NCBI RefSeq assembly: GCF_001579845.1
Contig: NZ_CP007440.1
Location: 62,001 to 126,000, forward strand
Source of the DNA: Rhodoplanes sp. Z2-YC6860
GTDB taxonomy: Bacteria > Pseudomonadota > Alphaproteobacteria > Rhizobiales > Xanthobacteraceae
Direction: 5' to 3'
Length of the DNA stretch: 64,000 bases
The notes beneath the pieces were generated by a model. It was given only the letters and a program-made list of their open reading frames with translations. It ran no database searches and had not been told where the DNA came from. Below, in pieces: positions 52,739 to 62,085 of this stretch. A program made the translations under genes and the position numbers. Position 1 is the stretch's first letter. The number at the start of each line of letters is the position of its first letter.

Positions 52739-53911
52739 ATGCCTGATTCCGATGCGTCAGGCCGTTCGGCGGAACCGGCGGGCGCTTTAAGTCAACATCG
52801 CAATCTCCCGGTGCCGGTTGCCCGCACGGCGAATGGCGACCGCGAAGGTTTCTTCGCGCGGCTCGCTCGCGCGATCTTCGGCTGGCGCAACGGGCCGACG
52901 CGCGCCGACATCGAGGTCGTGCTCGAAGCGGCCGGCCCCGGCGAGGCCGGCGTGTCGCCCGAAGAGCGCACGATGATCCGCAACATCCTGGCGCTGCGCG
53001 GCCGCCGGATCGAGGACGTCATGGTGCCGCGCGGCGACATCATCGCCGTGCAGCAGGACATCCCGCTCGGCGAGCTCGTGAAGGTGTTCGAGAAGGCGAA
53101 CCATTCGCGGCTCGTCGCCTACGACGACACGCTCGACGACCCGATGGGCATGGTCCACATCCGCGACCTGATCGCCTTCATGACGGCGCAGGCCGCCGTC
53201 GATCCGCAGAAGGCGACGAAGCGCAAGAAACCGCGGCCCGCAGGCCTCGATTTCAACGCCATCGATCTGTCGCTGCCGCTGTCGTCGACCAAGATCATGC
53301 GCGAGATGCTGTTCGTGCCGCCATCGATGCCGGCGATCGACCTGCTCGAGAAGATGCAAGCGACGCGCATTCATCTCGCACTCGTCGTCGACGAATATGG
53401 CGGCACCGACGGCCTCGTCTCGATGGAGGACATCGTCGAGCAGATCGTCGGCGAGATCGAAGACGAGCACGACGAGGACGAATTGCCCGCCGTGGTTCGC
53501 GAGAACGACGGCTCCTATGTGGCCGACGCGCGGGCGAGTCTCGACGACGTCACCGCCGCGATCGGCGTGGCGTTCGACGTTGGCGATGCCGCCGAGTCGG
53601 TCGACACCATCGGCGGCTATCTGATGGCGCAGGTCGGCCGCCTGCCGCTGCGCGGCGAGCTTGTGCCGGGCCCCGAGGGTTTCGAGATCGAGGTGCTGGA
53701 TTCCGATCCGCGCCGCGTCAAGAAGGTCCGCATCCACCGCAGCAAGAACCGTACGATCGAGCGCGATCGCGAGGGGCGACGCCGCTTCAGCGGCACTGAA
53801 GACACAACGGCGGCAGCCATTGCGCCGCCGACCTCGCCACCTGAACCGCCGTCGGATGATGCCGCGAAGGCGCAACCATCCGCCGATTCCAGCGCACCGC
53901 AGAAATCGTGA
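52739..53911 (+). CDS. corC: CorC/HlyC-type CBS-domain protein (hemolysin C family)
   Basis: 390 residues, soluble. CBS pair at about 90-250 (EDVMVPRGDIIAVQQDIPLG; IHLALVVDEYGGTDGLVSME), then a CorC_HlyC transporter-associated domain (about 265-340, with SYVADARASLDDVTAAI). The membrane DUF21 domain is absent, as in the lnt-linked CorC/YbeX proteins. The C-terminal 50 residues are low complexity (Thr/Ala/Pro). It may support magnesium/cobalt efflux or ribosome maturation; the role is not settled. Its start follows ybeY by eight bases and its stop overlaps lnt. Confidence 0.93.
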   Translation: MPDSDASGRSAEPAGALSQHRNLPVPVARTANGDREGFFARLARAIFGWRNGPTRADIEVVLEAAGPGEAGVSPEERTMIRNILALRGRRIEDVMVPRGDIIAVQQDIPLGELVKVFEKANHSRLVAYDDTLDDPMGMVHIRDLIAFMTAQAAVDPQKATKRKKPRPAGLDFNAIDLSLPLSSTKIMREMLFVPPSMPAIDLLEKMQATRIHLALVVDEYGGTDGLVSMEDIVEQIVGEIEDEHDEDELPAVVRENDGSYVADARASLDDVTAAIGVAFDVGDAAESVDTIGGYLMAQVGRLPLRGELVPGPEGFEIEVLDSDPRRVKKVRIHRSKNRTIERDREGRRRFSGTEDTTAAAIAPPTSPPEPPSDDAAKAQPSADSSAPQKS

Positions 53912-55533
53912 CCGCGATCGAAACGACCCACACCGCACCTGCCGTCACGCGCCTCGCGCACTGGATCGTGCTGAGCTGGGGCTGGCGGCGGGCACTCGTG
54001 GCGATGGCGGCCGGCGCCTGCTCGGCGCTGGCAATGGCGCCGCTCGACGCCTGGCCGGTGCTGTTCTTCACGTTTCCGGTTCTGGTGTGGCTCACCGATG
54101 GCGCCCCGGGCGGCCGCCTCGGCGGCGTGCCAGGAGCCGCGGCCGCAGGATGGTGGTTCGGCTTCGGCTATCATCTCATCGGACTTTATTGGGTCGGTTA
54201 CGCATTCCTGGTCGACGTCAAAACCTTCGGCTGGCTGCTGCCGTTCGCGGTGACGGCGCTGCCGGCCGGCATGGCGATCTACACCGCGCTGGGCCTCGCG
54301 CTGGCGCGGCTCCTCTGGACGCGCGGACCGATGCGGCTCCTTGCGCTGGCGGTCGCACTCACCGCCGCGGAGTGGCTGCGCGGTCATTTGTTTACCGGCT
54401 TTCCGTGGAATGCCTACGGCTACGCGCTCACCGGATCGCTCTCTCTTGCGCAAAGCGCCTCGCTGATCGGCGTCTGGGGCCTGACGTTCGTCTCGATCGC
54501 CGTGTTCGCAAGCCCCGCGGTTCTGTTCGACGAACGCAGCGACACGCGACGGCCATGGCTGCCGCTGGCACTGAGCGTGGCCTTGCTCGTGGCGCTTGCG
54601 GGATACGGCGCCTTCCGTCTGTCGCGCACGCCGACGCAGTTCGTCGACAATGTGCGGCTGCGGATCATGCAGCCCAACCTGCCGCAGGACGAGAAGTTCA
54701 ACTACGCGGCTAAGCAGCGGGTCATGAGCCACTATCTCGAGCTGTCGGACCGCTCCACCGGCCCGCAGTCGTCGGGCGTGCGCGATGTCACGCATCTGAT
54801 CTGGCCGGAGTCGGCGTTTCCGTTTCTGCTGACGCGCGAGCCCGACGCCATGGCGCAGATCGCGCAGCTCTTGCCGCAAGGCACCGTGCTGATCACCGGC
54901 GCGGTGCGTGCGCCCGAGCTCGCACCGGGACAGAAGCTCGAGCGCGCCTACAACTCGATCTACGTCATCGATCACGACGGCTCGATCCTGTCGGTCTACG
55001 ACAAGATCCACCTCGTGCCGTTCGGCGAATACCTGCCGTTCCAGGATTTCCTCGAAAGCCTCGGCATCATGCAGCTCACCAAGCTGCCCGGCGGCTTCAT
55101 CCCTGGCGAGCGACGGCGCGCACTCGATGTGCCACGCGCGCCGCGCGTGCTGCCGTTCGTCTGCTACGAGATCGTGTTTCCGGGCGAAGTGCACGCCGAT
55201 GGCGAGCGGCCGGGCTGGCTCATCAACCTCACCAACGACGGCTGGTTCGGCATCAGCAGCGGTCCCTATCAGCACCTTCGTCAGGCTCAGTTGCGCTCGA
55301 TCGAACTCGGGCTGCCTTTGGTGCGTGCCGCCAACACCGGCATCTCTGCGGTGATCGATCCTGCAGGCCGCATCGTGCGATCACTGCCGCTTGGGATTGA
55401 GGGCGTGCTCGATGCGCAACTGCCGCGACCCATTGATGCACCGATTTATGCGCGCATCGGCGATGCCGGGGTTTTCCTGACAGTTGGTTTCATAGCGATC
55501 ATCGTCATTCGCCGCCGCACGCGCGGCAGCTGA
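53908..55533 (+). CDS. lnt: Apolipoprotein N-acyltransferase
   Basis: 541 residues. Inner-membrane enzyme completing lipoprotein acylation. About six N-terminal helices (residues 35-230) precede the nitrilase-like catalytic domain (about 250-510), with Glu in LIWPESAFPF, Lys in YDKIHLVPFGEYLPF and Cys in FVCYEIVFPG. A final helix (VFLTVGFIAIIVI) and basic tail follow. Length is normal. It starts with GTG overlapping the corC stop by four bases. In Sinorhizobium its homologue actA gives acid tolerance, as I recall. Confidence 0.96.
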   Translation: MTAIETTHTAPAVTRLAHWIVLSWGWRRALVAMAAGACSALAMAPLDAWPVLFFTFPVLVWLTDGAPGGRLGGVPGAAAAGWWFGFGYHLIGLYWVGYAFLVDVKTFGWLLPFAVTALPAGMAIYTALGLALARLLWTRGPMRLLALAVALTAAEWLRGHLFTGFPWNAYGYALTGSLSLAQSASLIGVWGLTFVSIAVFASPAVLFDERSDTRRPWLPLALSVALLVALAGYGAFRLSRTPTQFVDNVRLRIMQPNLPQDEKFNYAAKQRVMSHYLELSDRSTGPQSSGVRDVTHLIWPESAFPFLLTREPDAMAQIAQLLPQGTVLITGAVRAPELAPGQKLERAYNSIYVIDHDGSILSVYDKIHLVPFGEYLPFQDFLESLGIMQLTKLPGGFIPGERRRALDVPRAPRVLPFVCYEIVFPGEVHADGERPGWLINLTNDGWFGISSGPYQHLRQAQLRSIELGLPLVRAANTGISAVIDPAGRIVRSLPLGIEGVLDAQLPRPIDAPIYARIGDAGVFLTVGFIAIIVIRRRTRGS

Positions 55534-55795
55534 TTGCGCCAGAATTACCTATGCGTTCGATACAAAGCTCTATGCCATTGATTGTTCATCCGTATCTGAA
55601 CACCTCATCTGGCACGACAGAAATTGAGCATCGCCGCATTCGCGCAGTTCGCAAATTAAACTCAATTGCTAACCAGCGTTGGCGAATCGTTTATCGTTGC
55701 GATGACTGCGCGTGCGGGGATTTCACTGATTGCATGCGAGTATGATCTGTGAGCAATAACTGCGGTTTGTTCAGGGGAACCGGAGTTCAAGCAGC

Positions 55796-56209
55796 ATGAT
55801 GGCTAAGAAGGCGCCCAATCCCACCGATAAGCACGTGGGCGCAAGAGTACGTATGCGACGAATGATGCTCGGAATGAGTCAGGAGAAGCTCGGCGACTCG
55901 CTCGACCTCACATTCCAGCAGGTGCAGAAGTACGAGAAGGGCGCCAACCGAATCGGCGCGAGCCGGCTTCAGCAGATCTCGCACATCCTCCAGGTTCCAG
56001 TTTCCTTCTTCTTCGAAGGCGCGCCGCAAACGCCCGGACAACCGGCGGCCAACCTGAGCGAAGCGCCGTCTCCAGCCTATGTCTCGGACTTCCTCGCCAC
56101 CTCGGATGGTCTCGCGCTGACCAAGGCCTTCATGGGCATCAAGGACGCCAAGCTGCGCCGTAAGATTGTCGATCTCGTCGAGCAGATCGCCTCCGACGAC
56201 AAGCAATAA
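55796..56209 (+). CDS. XRE-family regulator (PhrR/PraR-like)
   Basis: 137 residues. Helix-turn-helix at about 15-72 ([40 protein letters not shown]), then [12 protein letters not shown] and a helical C-terminus ([20 protein letters not shown]). The layout and position next to lnt match PhrR/PraR-type proteins of rhizobia, reported as low-pH-induced or as quorum/biofilm repressors. Two adjacent ATGs (55796, 55799) may start it. The upstream 262 bases (55534-55795) are relatively AT-rich and should hold its promoter. Confidence 0.88.
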   Translation: MMAKKAPNPTDKHVGARVRMRRMMLGMSQEKLGDSLDLTFQQVQKYEKGANRIGASRLQQISHILQVPVSFFFEGAPQTPGQPAANLSEAPSPAYVSDFLATSDGLALTKAFMGIKDAKLRRKIVDLVEQIASDDKQ

Positions 56210-56286
56210 ACGTTACGGCCGGGCCGCTGCCCGCCGCGACCGGAACGTTTGCCCACATCATCCCACACCTTGACCGCGCTACTGTA

Positions 56287-56314
56287 CGCCGCATAAAGAA
56301 ACCTTTATACGGCG
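56287..56314 (+). promoter_or_regulatory. Hairpin in the metK leader
   Basis: CGCCGCATAAAG (56287-56298) pairs with CTTTATACGGCG (56303-56314) across an AAAC loop, 12 pairs with one C-A mismatch, ending 35 bases before the metK GTG. It is not followed by a T-run, so a plain terminator is unlikely. It could be an operator or an RNA element controlling metK. I do not recognise it as a known SAM or SAH riboswitch. Confidence 0.5.
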
Positions 56315-56349
56315 GACGTGAGGCTTGCCGCCATTCCAGGAGAGTGCAC

Positions 56350-57618
56350 GTGTCCCGCGCCAACTTCCTCTTCACCAGTGAATCCGTGTCTGAAGGCCAT
56401 CCAGATAAGGTCTCGGACCAGATCTCCGACGCCATCCTCGATGCCTTCATCGAGAAGGACATCAAGCTCGGCATCGCCGACGACAGCCAGATCAACACGC
56501 GGCTCGGCTGCGAAACGCTCTGCACGACGAACAAGATCGTGATTGCGGGCGAAGGCCGCGGCCAACTGTTCAAGACCATCAACGGCGTGTCGGTGGTCGA
56601 CCGCGAACTGATCACCGAGATCGCCCGCGGCGTGGTCAAGGATATCGGCTACGACCAGAACGGCTTCTCCTACCACGGCGCCGACGTCGAGGTGCTGCTG
56701 CACGGCCAGTCGCCCGACATCGCCATGGGCGTCAACGCCAAGAAGAAGAAGGGTGGCGAAGAAGAAGGCGCCGGCGACCAGGGTATGATGTTCGGTTACG
56801 CCTGCACCGAGTCCGAGGTCTACGAGAAGGGCTCGTACATGCCCGCCCCGATCTATTTCGCTCACAAGATACTGAAGGTCCTGTCGGACAAACGGCGCTC
56901 CAACCAGCTTCACGACCTGCAGCCCGACGCCAAGAGCCAAGTGACGGTGCAGTACGTCGACAACAAGCCGGTCGGCTGCACCAAGGTCGTGGTCTCGACC
57001 CAGCACAACGAGAAGAGCCGCAACGGCAAGAAGTATACGCCGGGCATGGTCCGCGACCTGATCGAGGACGCGGTCGAGTCGGCGCTGCCGAAGGGCTGGA
57101 TGCCCAAGAAGTCGTCGGACTTCCTGGTCAATCCGACCGGCAACTTCGTGGTCGGCGGCCCGGACGGCGACTGCGGCCTGACCGGCCGCAAGATCATCGT
57201 CGACACCTACGGCGGCTACGCCCCGCACGGCGGCGGCGCCTTCTCGGGCAAGGATCCGACCAAGGTCGACCGCTCGGCGGCTTATGCGGCGCGCTATCTG
57301 GCCAAGAACGTGGTGGCGGCGGGTCTTGCCAGCCAGTGCACGATCCAGATCGCCTACGCGATTGGTGTTGCCGATCCGATGTCGGTTCTGGTCGACACCC
57401 ACGGCACGAGCGATATCGACGAGCGCAAGCTTGCCAAGGTGTTGCCGGAGATCTTCCGGCTGACGCCGACCAACATCCGCCGCTCGCTGAAGCTCAACCG
57501 GCCGATCTATCGCCGCACCGCGGCCTACGGCCACTTCGGCCGTCAGCCGGAGAAGGACGGCGGCTTCTCCTGGGAGCAGACCAACCTCGTGAGCCAGCTC
57601 AAGAGCGCTTTCAAGTAA
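56350..57618 (+). CDS. metK: S-adenosylmethionine synthetase
   Basis: 422 residues. Makes SAM from methionine and ATP. Motifs: [26 protein letters not shown] region, [14 protein letters not shown] near residue 141, [20 protein letters not shown], the [20 protein letters not shown] loop, and [12 protein letters not shown]. An alphaproteobacterial insertion [16 protein letters not shown] precedes the active-site loop, giving a length longer than in E. coli (384). The start is GTG 56350, five bases after AGGAGAG; GTG 56344 overlaps that site. It is followed by a clear terminator. Confidence 0.97.
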   Translation: MSRANFLFTSESVSEGHPDKVSDQISDAILDAFIEKDIKLGIADDSQINTRLGCETLCTTNKIVIAGEGRGQLFKTINGVSVVDRELITEIARGVVKDIGYDQNGFSYHGADVEVLLHGQSPDIAMGVNAKKKKGGEEEGAGDQGMMFGYACTESEVYEKGSYMPAPIYFAHKILKVLSDKRRSNQLHDLQPDAKSQVTVQYVDNKPVGCTKVVVSTQHNEKSRNGKKYTPGMVRDLIEDAVESALPKGWMPKKSSDFLVNPTGNFVVGGPDGDCGLTGRKIIVDTYGGYAPHGGGAFSGKDPTKVDRSAAYAARYLAKNVVAAGLASQCTIQIAYAIGVADPMSVLVDTHGTSDIDERKLAKVLPEIFRLTPTNIRRSLKLNRPIYRRTAAYGHFGRQPEKDGGFSWEQTNLVSQLKSAFK

Positions 57619-57641
57619 GCGCCACAGCTTCAATTAAGTTC

Positions 57642-57675
57642 GATGCCCGGCCTTGTGCCGGGCATCGTCGTTTTT
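57642..57675 (+). terminator. Intrinsic terminator after metK, REP-derived
   Basis: GATGCCCGGC (57642-57651) and GCCGGGCATC (57657-57666) form a perfect 10-pair stem with a CTTGT loop, followed by GTCGTTTTT (57667-57675). The hairpin nearly copies half of the palindrome at 30280-30366. trmB starts only 14 bases downstream, so trmB may need read-through or have a promoter within it. Confidence 0.85.
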
Positions 57676-57688
57676 GATAGTCCGCTTG

Positions 57689-58381
57689 ATGACCGATGCA
57701 GAGAAGAAATACACGGGCGCGTTCTTCGGCCGGCGCAAAGGCCACGCCCTCAAGCCGCGGCAAGCCGCGCTGTTCGACGCGCTGCTGCCGAAGCTGGCGC
57801 TTGACCTCACGGCGCCGGCGCCTGCCGATCTCCGTAAGCTGTTCGACAACGCCTCCGACGTGCGCCTGGAAAGCGGCTTCGGCGGCGGGGAACATCTGAT
57901 CGCCGAAGCCTGCCGTCAGCCCGATGTCGGCTTCATCGGCGTCGAACCTTTCATCAACGGCATGGCGAAGGCGCTCGCGGCAATCGACGATCGCAAGCTC
58001 ACGAACATCCGCCTCTACCACGGCGACACGACCGACATTCTGGCGTGGCTGCCCGCCGCGAGCCTGTCGCGTTTCGATCTGCTCTACCCCGACCCATGGC
58101 CGAAGCGCCGCCACTGGAAGCGCCGCTTCGTGCAGGACAAAAGCATCGCCGCGATCGCGCGGCTTTTGCGCACAGGCGGCGAATTCCGTTTCGCCAGCGA
58201 CATCCCGGATTATGTCTCCTGGACGCTGGCGCGCTTGATGCGGTCGCCGGATTTCGAATGGACCGCCGAACGCGCCGATGACTGGCGCAAGCCGTGGCCG
58301 CACTTCTTCAGCACGCGCTACGAGGCGAAAGCCAAGCGCGAAGGCCGCGTGCCCTGCTATCTGATTTTCAGAAAAAACTAG
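57689..58381 (+). CDS. trmB: tRNA (guanine46-N7)-methyltransferase
   Basis: 230 residues. SAM-dependent enzyme for m7G46. Motifs: opening FFGRRKGHALKPRQAALFD, SAM loop LESGFGGGEHLIAEA near residue 65, FIGVEPFINGM, and the catalytic-region YPDPWPKRRHWKRRFVQ near residue 130; the C-terminal TRYEAKAKREGR is also conserved. ATG 57689 is used; the longer reading runs through the metK terminator. It converges on the DUF2336 gene. Confidence 0.95.
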   Translation: MTDAEKKYTGAFFGRRKGHALKPRQAALFDALLPKLALDLTAPAPADLRKLFDNASDVRLESGFGGGEHLIAEACRQPDVGFIGVEPFINGMAKALAAIDDRKLTNIRLYHGDTTDILAWLPAASLSRFDLLYPDPWPKRRHWKRRFVQDKSIAAIARLLRTGGEFRFASDIPDYVSWTLARLMRSPDFEWTAERADDWRKPWPHFFSTRYEAKAKREGRVPCYLIFRKN

Positions 58382-58390
58382 CTGTTAGAT

Positions 58391-59479
58391 TCAGATATCG
58401 TCGTCGGGGGCGCTGACCTGCCAGAAGCGAACCACGCGCTGCGCGGTCGAGGCCGAGAGCTTTTCGAAATTCGCGAAAGCCGATTCGATCGAGTGGTTCG
58501 ACGTGCCACGGCCGCTCGGCCGCGCCATGATGATCGCCTTCACGGTGGTCCAGCCGTAGTTCGCGGCCTTGCAGAGGATCAGGATTGGATCGGGCCGGTC
58601 GCCCGCCATCAGGCGGTCCGCGGTCTCGATCGGTACGCCGCACAGCACCGACACCGCGGCGACCGTTTCCTCGAACTGCTTGTTGTTCGCGAACTCGACC
58701 AGCTCGGCCTCGCCGAGCGAGCCTGCCTGCTGCAAGTCGCGGACAACGCGCAGCGCTGCCGAGTAATCGCGCGCCGGCGCGGCCTTGTCGTATTCCTTCG
58801 AGATCTTGTCGAGCACACGCTGGATTTCGGCGCGCGTCTCGGGCTTGGCCGAGGCCAGCAACCGTTGCTGCACGACCGCCGTGGCGCGGACCAGCAGTTC
58901 GCGGAACAGATGCGGCGGAATATCGGTCCGCGAGCCGACCTTCTGCGCGAGGTCCTCATCCCCTTCGGCGCGCTTCACCAGCGCCGAGAACCCGCCCTCG
59001 GAGAGCCTGGCCGATTGATTGTCGGCGACATTGCGCACCACTTCGCTGTCGCCACGCCGCACCAGCACGTCGGTGACGGCTTCGCCGAGGTCGGAGCGGC
59101 CGGCGATCGCCGCCAGGTGCGCCTGGCTGCGCGTCTTCGCGAGCTCGACGAGCTCGCTCTCCTGAAGCCGCTGCGACTGCGCCAGCACAGGGCCCGCCAC
59201 CGCAATATCGTCGTCCTTGGCGAGCCGATACATCAGCCCGGTCGGCGCATTGGCGACCGGCGCCATGGTCTGCGCCATTTCGCTGCGCGCCTTGGCCTCG
59301 ATCTCGACGACGAGGCGGCACAGCACGTCGTCGAACAGCCCGATATGATCTTCGTTGAAGCTGTCGGCGCCATCGACGAACAGGTTGGCGATGCGCTGCA
59401 CCGTTCGAGCGCGCCGCTCGGCCGAAGCGTTTTGGATAACGTCTTCCAACTCGGGAATCAGGGACGCGGACGCCGACAT
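58391..59479 (-). CDS. DUF2336 protein of unknown function
   Basis: 362 residues, soluble and helical with no signal. Helical repeats occupy about 20-220 (for example ELVELAKTRSQAHLAAIAGR, LGEAVTDVLVRRGDSEVVRN), which give a HEAT-like DUF2336 fold, followed by DPILILCKAANYGWTTVKAI and SASTAQRVVRFW near the end. Alphaproteobacteria often carry this protein near core operons; its function is not known to me. It is transcribed towards trmB and away from rimP; the start ATG 59479 is the first in a family-like opening (SASASLIPELEDVI). Confidence 0.85.
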   Translation of the reverse strand: MSASASLIPELEDVIQNASAERRARTVQRIANLFVDGADSFNEDHIGLFDDVLCRLVVEIEAKARSEMAQTMAPVANAPTGLMYRLAKDDDIAVAGPVLAQSQRLQESELVELAKTRSQAHLAAIAGRSDLGEAVTDVLVRRGDSEVVRNVADNQSARLSEGGFSALVKRAEGDEDLAQKVGSRTDIPPHLFRELLVRATAVVQQRLLASAKPETRAEIQRVLDKISKEYDKAAPARDYSAALRVVRDLQQAGSLGEAELVEFANNKQFEETVAAVSVLCGVPIETADRLMAGDRPDPILILCKAANYGWTTVKAIIMARPSGRGTSNHSIESAFANFEKLSASTAQRVVRFWQVSAPDDDI

Positions 59480-59647
59480 GCTACAATCCTGCCGGCGACA
59501 ACACTCCGGCCTTACACCGGCAAGGTAGGTGAGCTTTCTAAAGGAACCGTTAGCCAATTCCTCCTCTTGCAAGGGCCTGGAAATCCGCTATATTTCACTT
59601 GTCTGTTATAGACATCTCATAACGGTCGGATGATCCGATTGGGTTTT

Positions 59648-59680
59648 GAGAGTGGGCCCCCCGGGACCCGCTCTTTTTTG
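59648..59680 (+). terminator. rimP leader-type hairpin (attenuator candidate)
   Basis: GAGTGGG (59650-59656) pairs with CCCGCTC (59667-59673) through one G-U pair, the loop is CCCCCCGGGA, and TTTTTT follows (59674-59679). It lies 82 bases upstream of rimP and far from any stop codon on this strand. A terminator hairpin in this position matches the rimP leader motif described in rhizobia, from memory, thought to control the operon by attenuation. Confidence 0.65.
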
Positions 59681-59761
59681 TTACCTGAGCGACCCCACTG
59701 GGGCTCCGGTTGGGCGAGAACGCGCGAAAAACCGAAGTTTGGCAGGCACCGAAGCAGGCGG

Positions 59762-60451
59762 ATGACCGAGGCTATCGAGACCACAGCAGGCGTGGAAAAG
59801 CGCCTGATCGTTGAACCAGGATTGGCGGCCCGCGTCGCCGCGGTCGTGGAGCCTGTGATCGAAACCCTGGGTTACCGGCTGGTGCGCGTGCGGGTGAGCG
59901 GGTCCGAAGGCTGCACCGTGCAGGTGATGGCCGAGCGGCCGGACGGCACGATGACCATCGAGGACTGTGAAATCTGCTCGCGCGCGCTGTCGCCGGTGCT
60001 CGATGCCAGTGATCCGGTCGATCAAGCCTACCGTCTTGAACTGTCGTCGCCCGGCATCGACCGCCCGCTGGTTCGTCAATCGGATTTCGAGCGCTACGCC
60101 GGCAATCTGGTGAAGATCGAGATGGCTGTCGCGGCCCACGGCCGCAAGCGCTTCCGTGGCCAGTTGCTCGGCGCCGAAGGCCATCTTGCCCGCATTCAGC
60201 GCGAGGACGCCCCTGCCGGGGAACCCGCCGACGTGATGCTGCCGATCGAAGACATGGCCGAGGCCAAGCTGGTGCTCACAGACGCGCTGATTGCGGAATC
60301 GCTCCGCCGCGGCAAGCAGGCCGAGCGCGAGCAGCTGCTGAACGATAACGAGCCGGCCGCAAGCCGGCCCACCGACCCCTCACATCAACGGAACTCAAGT
60401 CCGCACGGCCCCGGCAAGCACCGGAACCGCGCCCAGCACGAAGGAGAATGA
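59762..60451 (+). CDS. rimP: Ribosome maturation factor RimP
   Basis: 229 residues. Assists 30S assembly. N-terminal domain (about 15-95): [58 protein letters not shown]-terminal SH3-like domain about 100-170. A polar tail of about 40 residues ([20 protein letters not shown]) is longer than in E. coli. ATG 59762 fits the family start; the open frame further up runs through the leader hairpin. It is followed by nusA after three bases. Confidence 0.95.
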   Translation: MTEAIETTAGVEKRLIVEPGLAARVAAVVEPVIETLGYRLVRVRVSGSEGCTVQVMAERPDGTMTIEDCEICSRALSPVLDASDPVDQAYRLELSSPGIDRPLVRQSDFERYAGNLVKIEMAVAAHGRKRFRGQLLGAEGHLARIQREDAPAGEPADVMLPIEDMAEAKLVLTDALIAESLRRGKQAEREQLLNDNEPAASRPTDPSHQRNSSPHGPGKHRNRAQHEGE

Positions 60452-60454
60452 GCG

Positions 60455-62065
60455 ATGGCCGTCAGCGCCAACCGGCTCGAACTGTTGCAGATCGCCGATG
60501 CGGTTGCCCGCGAGAAGTCGATCGACCGCACCATCGTGGTCACCGCCATGGAGGATGCGATCGCCAAGGCGGCACGCTCGCGCTATGGCGCGGAAACCGA
60601 CGTGCACGCCGAGATCAATCCCAAGACTGGTGAGCTTCGTCTGGCGCGCCACATGCTGGTGGTCGACAACGTCGAGAACCCTTCGAACCAGATCAGCGTC
60701 GACGACGCCAAGAAGCGCAATCCTGCGGCGCAGGTGGGCGACACCATCGCCGACACGCTGCCGCCGCTGGAATACGGCCGCATCGCCGCACAGTCTGCCA
60801 AGCAGGTCATCGTGCAGAAGGTGCGCGAGGCCGAGCGCGACCGGCAGTATCAGGAATACAAGGACCGCATCGGCGACATCGTCAACGGCATCGTCAAGCG
60901 GGTTGAATACGGCAACGTGGTGGTCGACCTAGGCCGCGGCGAGGCGATCGTCCGCCGCGACGAGATGCTGCCGCGCGAGACGCTGCGCAACGGCGACCGC
61001 GTGCGTGCTTTTATCTACGACGTGCGCCGCGAGCCGCGCGGGCCGCAGATTTTCCTTTCGCGCACCCATCCGCAGTTCATGGCCAAGCTGTTCGCCCAGG
61101 AGGTGCCGGAAATCTATGACGGCATCGTCGAGGTGAAGGCGGTGGCCCGCGATCCGGGCTCGCGCGCAAAAATCGCCGTGATTTCCAGGGATTCTTCGGT
61201 CGATCCGGTCGGCGCCTGCGTCGGCATGCGCGGCTCGCGCGTGCAGGCCGTCGTCAACGAGCTGCAGGGCGAGAAGATCGACATCATCCCGTGGTCGCCC
61301 GATATCGCGACCTTCGTGGTCAACGCGCTCGCGCCCGCCGAAGTCGCGAAGGTGGTGCTCGACGAGGACCGCGAGCGTATTGAAGTTGTGGTGCCGGATG
61401 CCCAACTATCGCTTGCGATCGGCCGCCGTGGTCAAAACGTGCGCCTCGCCTCGCAGCTCACCGGCTGGGACATCGACATCCTCACCGAGCAGGAAGAGTC
61501 GGAGCGCCGCCAGGCCGAGTTCCAGACGCGCACCAAGATGTTCATGGAGGCGCTCGATCTCGACGAGGTGGTCGGTCAGCTGCTCGCGTCCGAAGGCTTT
61601 GCCTCGGTCGAGGAGTTGGCGCTGGTCGACGAGAAGGAGCTCGCGAGTATTGAAGGTTTCGACGAGGACACCGCGCGCGAATTGCAAACTCGCGCTCAGG
61701 AATATCTCGCCAAGATCGAGGGCGAGCTCGATGCGAAGCGCAAGGAGCTCGGCGTCGAAGATGCCGTGAAGGACGTTCCCGGCGTCACCACCGCGATGCT
61801 GGTCAAGTTCGGCGAGAACGGCATCAAGACGGTCGAAGACCTCGCGGGCTGCGCGACCGACGACCTGACCGGCTGGACCGAGCGCAAGGACGGCGAGACC
61901 AAGCGGGAGCCCGGCATTCTCGATGGGCACGATCTGTCCCGCGAGGAGGCGGAAGCGATCGTCATGCAGGCCCGTCTCAAGGCCGGCTGGATCACCGAAG
62001 CCGATCTGGCACAGCCGGCTGCGGCGGAAGACGAACCGGCCGAGGCTGAGGCCCAACCGGCGTAA
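60455..62065 (+). CDS. nusA: Transcription termination/antitermination factor NusA
   Basis: 536 residues. RNA-polymerase-binding N-domain (about 1-130), S1 domain (about 135-200, GIVKRVEYGNVVVDLGRGEA), KH domains (about 230-345, GACVGMRGSRVQAVVNEL and AIGRRGQNVRLAS), and acidic C-terminal helix-hairpin-helix repeats (about 360-500, EELALVDEKELASIEGFDED; GVTTAMLVKFGENGIKTVED). The Ala/Glu-rich tail PAAAEDEPAEAEAQPA closes it. Ribosome site is in the rimP tail (AAGGAG). Core operon member with ylxR and infB. Confidence 0.97.
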   Translation: MAVSANRLELLQIADAVAREKSIDRTIVVTAMEDAIAKAARSRYGAETDVHAEINPKTGELRLARHMLVVDNVENPSNQISVDDAKKRNPAAQVGDTIADTLPPLEYGRIAAQSAKQVIVQKVREAERDRQYQEYKDRIGDIVNGIVKRVEYGNVVVDLGRGEAIVRRDEMLPRETLRNGDRVRAFIYDVRREPRGPQIFLSRTHPQFMAKLFAQEVPEIYDGIVEVKAVARDPGSRAKIAVISRDSSVDPVGACVGMRGSRVQAVVNELQGEKIDIIPWSPDIATFVVNALAPAEVAKVVLDEDRERIEVVVPDAQLSLAIGRRGQNVRLASQLTGWDIDILTEQEESERRQAEFQTRTKMFMEALDLDEVVGQLLASEGFASVEELALVDEKELASIEGFDEDTARELQTRAQEYLAKIEGELDAKRKELGVEDAVKDVPGVTTAMLVKFGENGIKTVEDLAGCATDDLTGWTERKDGETKREPGILDGHDLSREEAEAIVMQARLKAGWITEADLAQPAAAEDEPAEAEAQPA

Positions 62066-62085
62066 CAGGAGACGTTGCGATATCG

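Noticed and set aside
53617-55275. 552-codon minus-strand frame
   Set aside because: Antisense of corC end and lnt; no ribosome site and no domain.
55551-55745. 64-codon plus ORF between lnt and the XRE gene
   Set aside because: No ribosome site, no homology recalled, and it lies in the likely promoter region.
56210-56349. SAM-II, SAM-V or SAM/SAH riboswitch before metK
   Set aside because: I could not match the conserved cores or pseudoknot of these classes; only a simple hairpin is visible.
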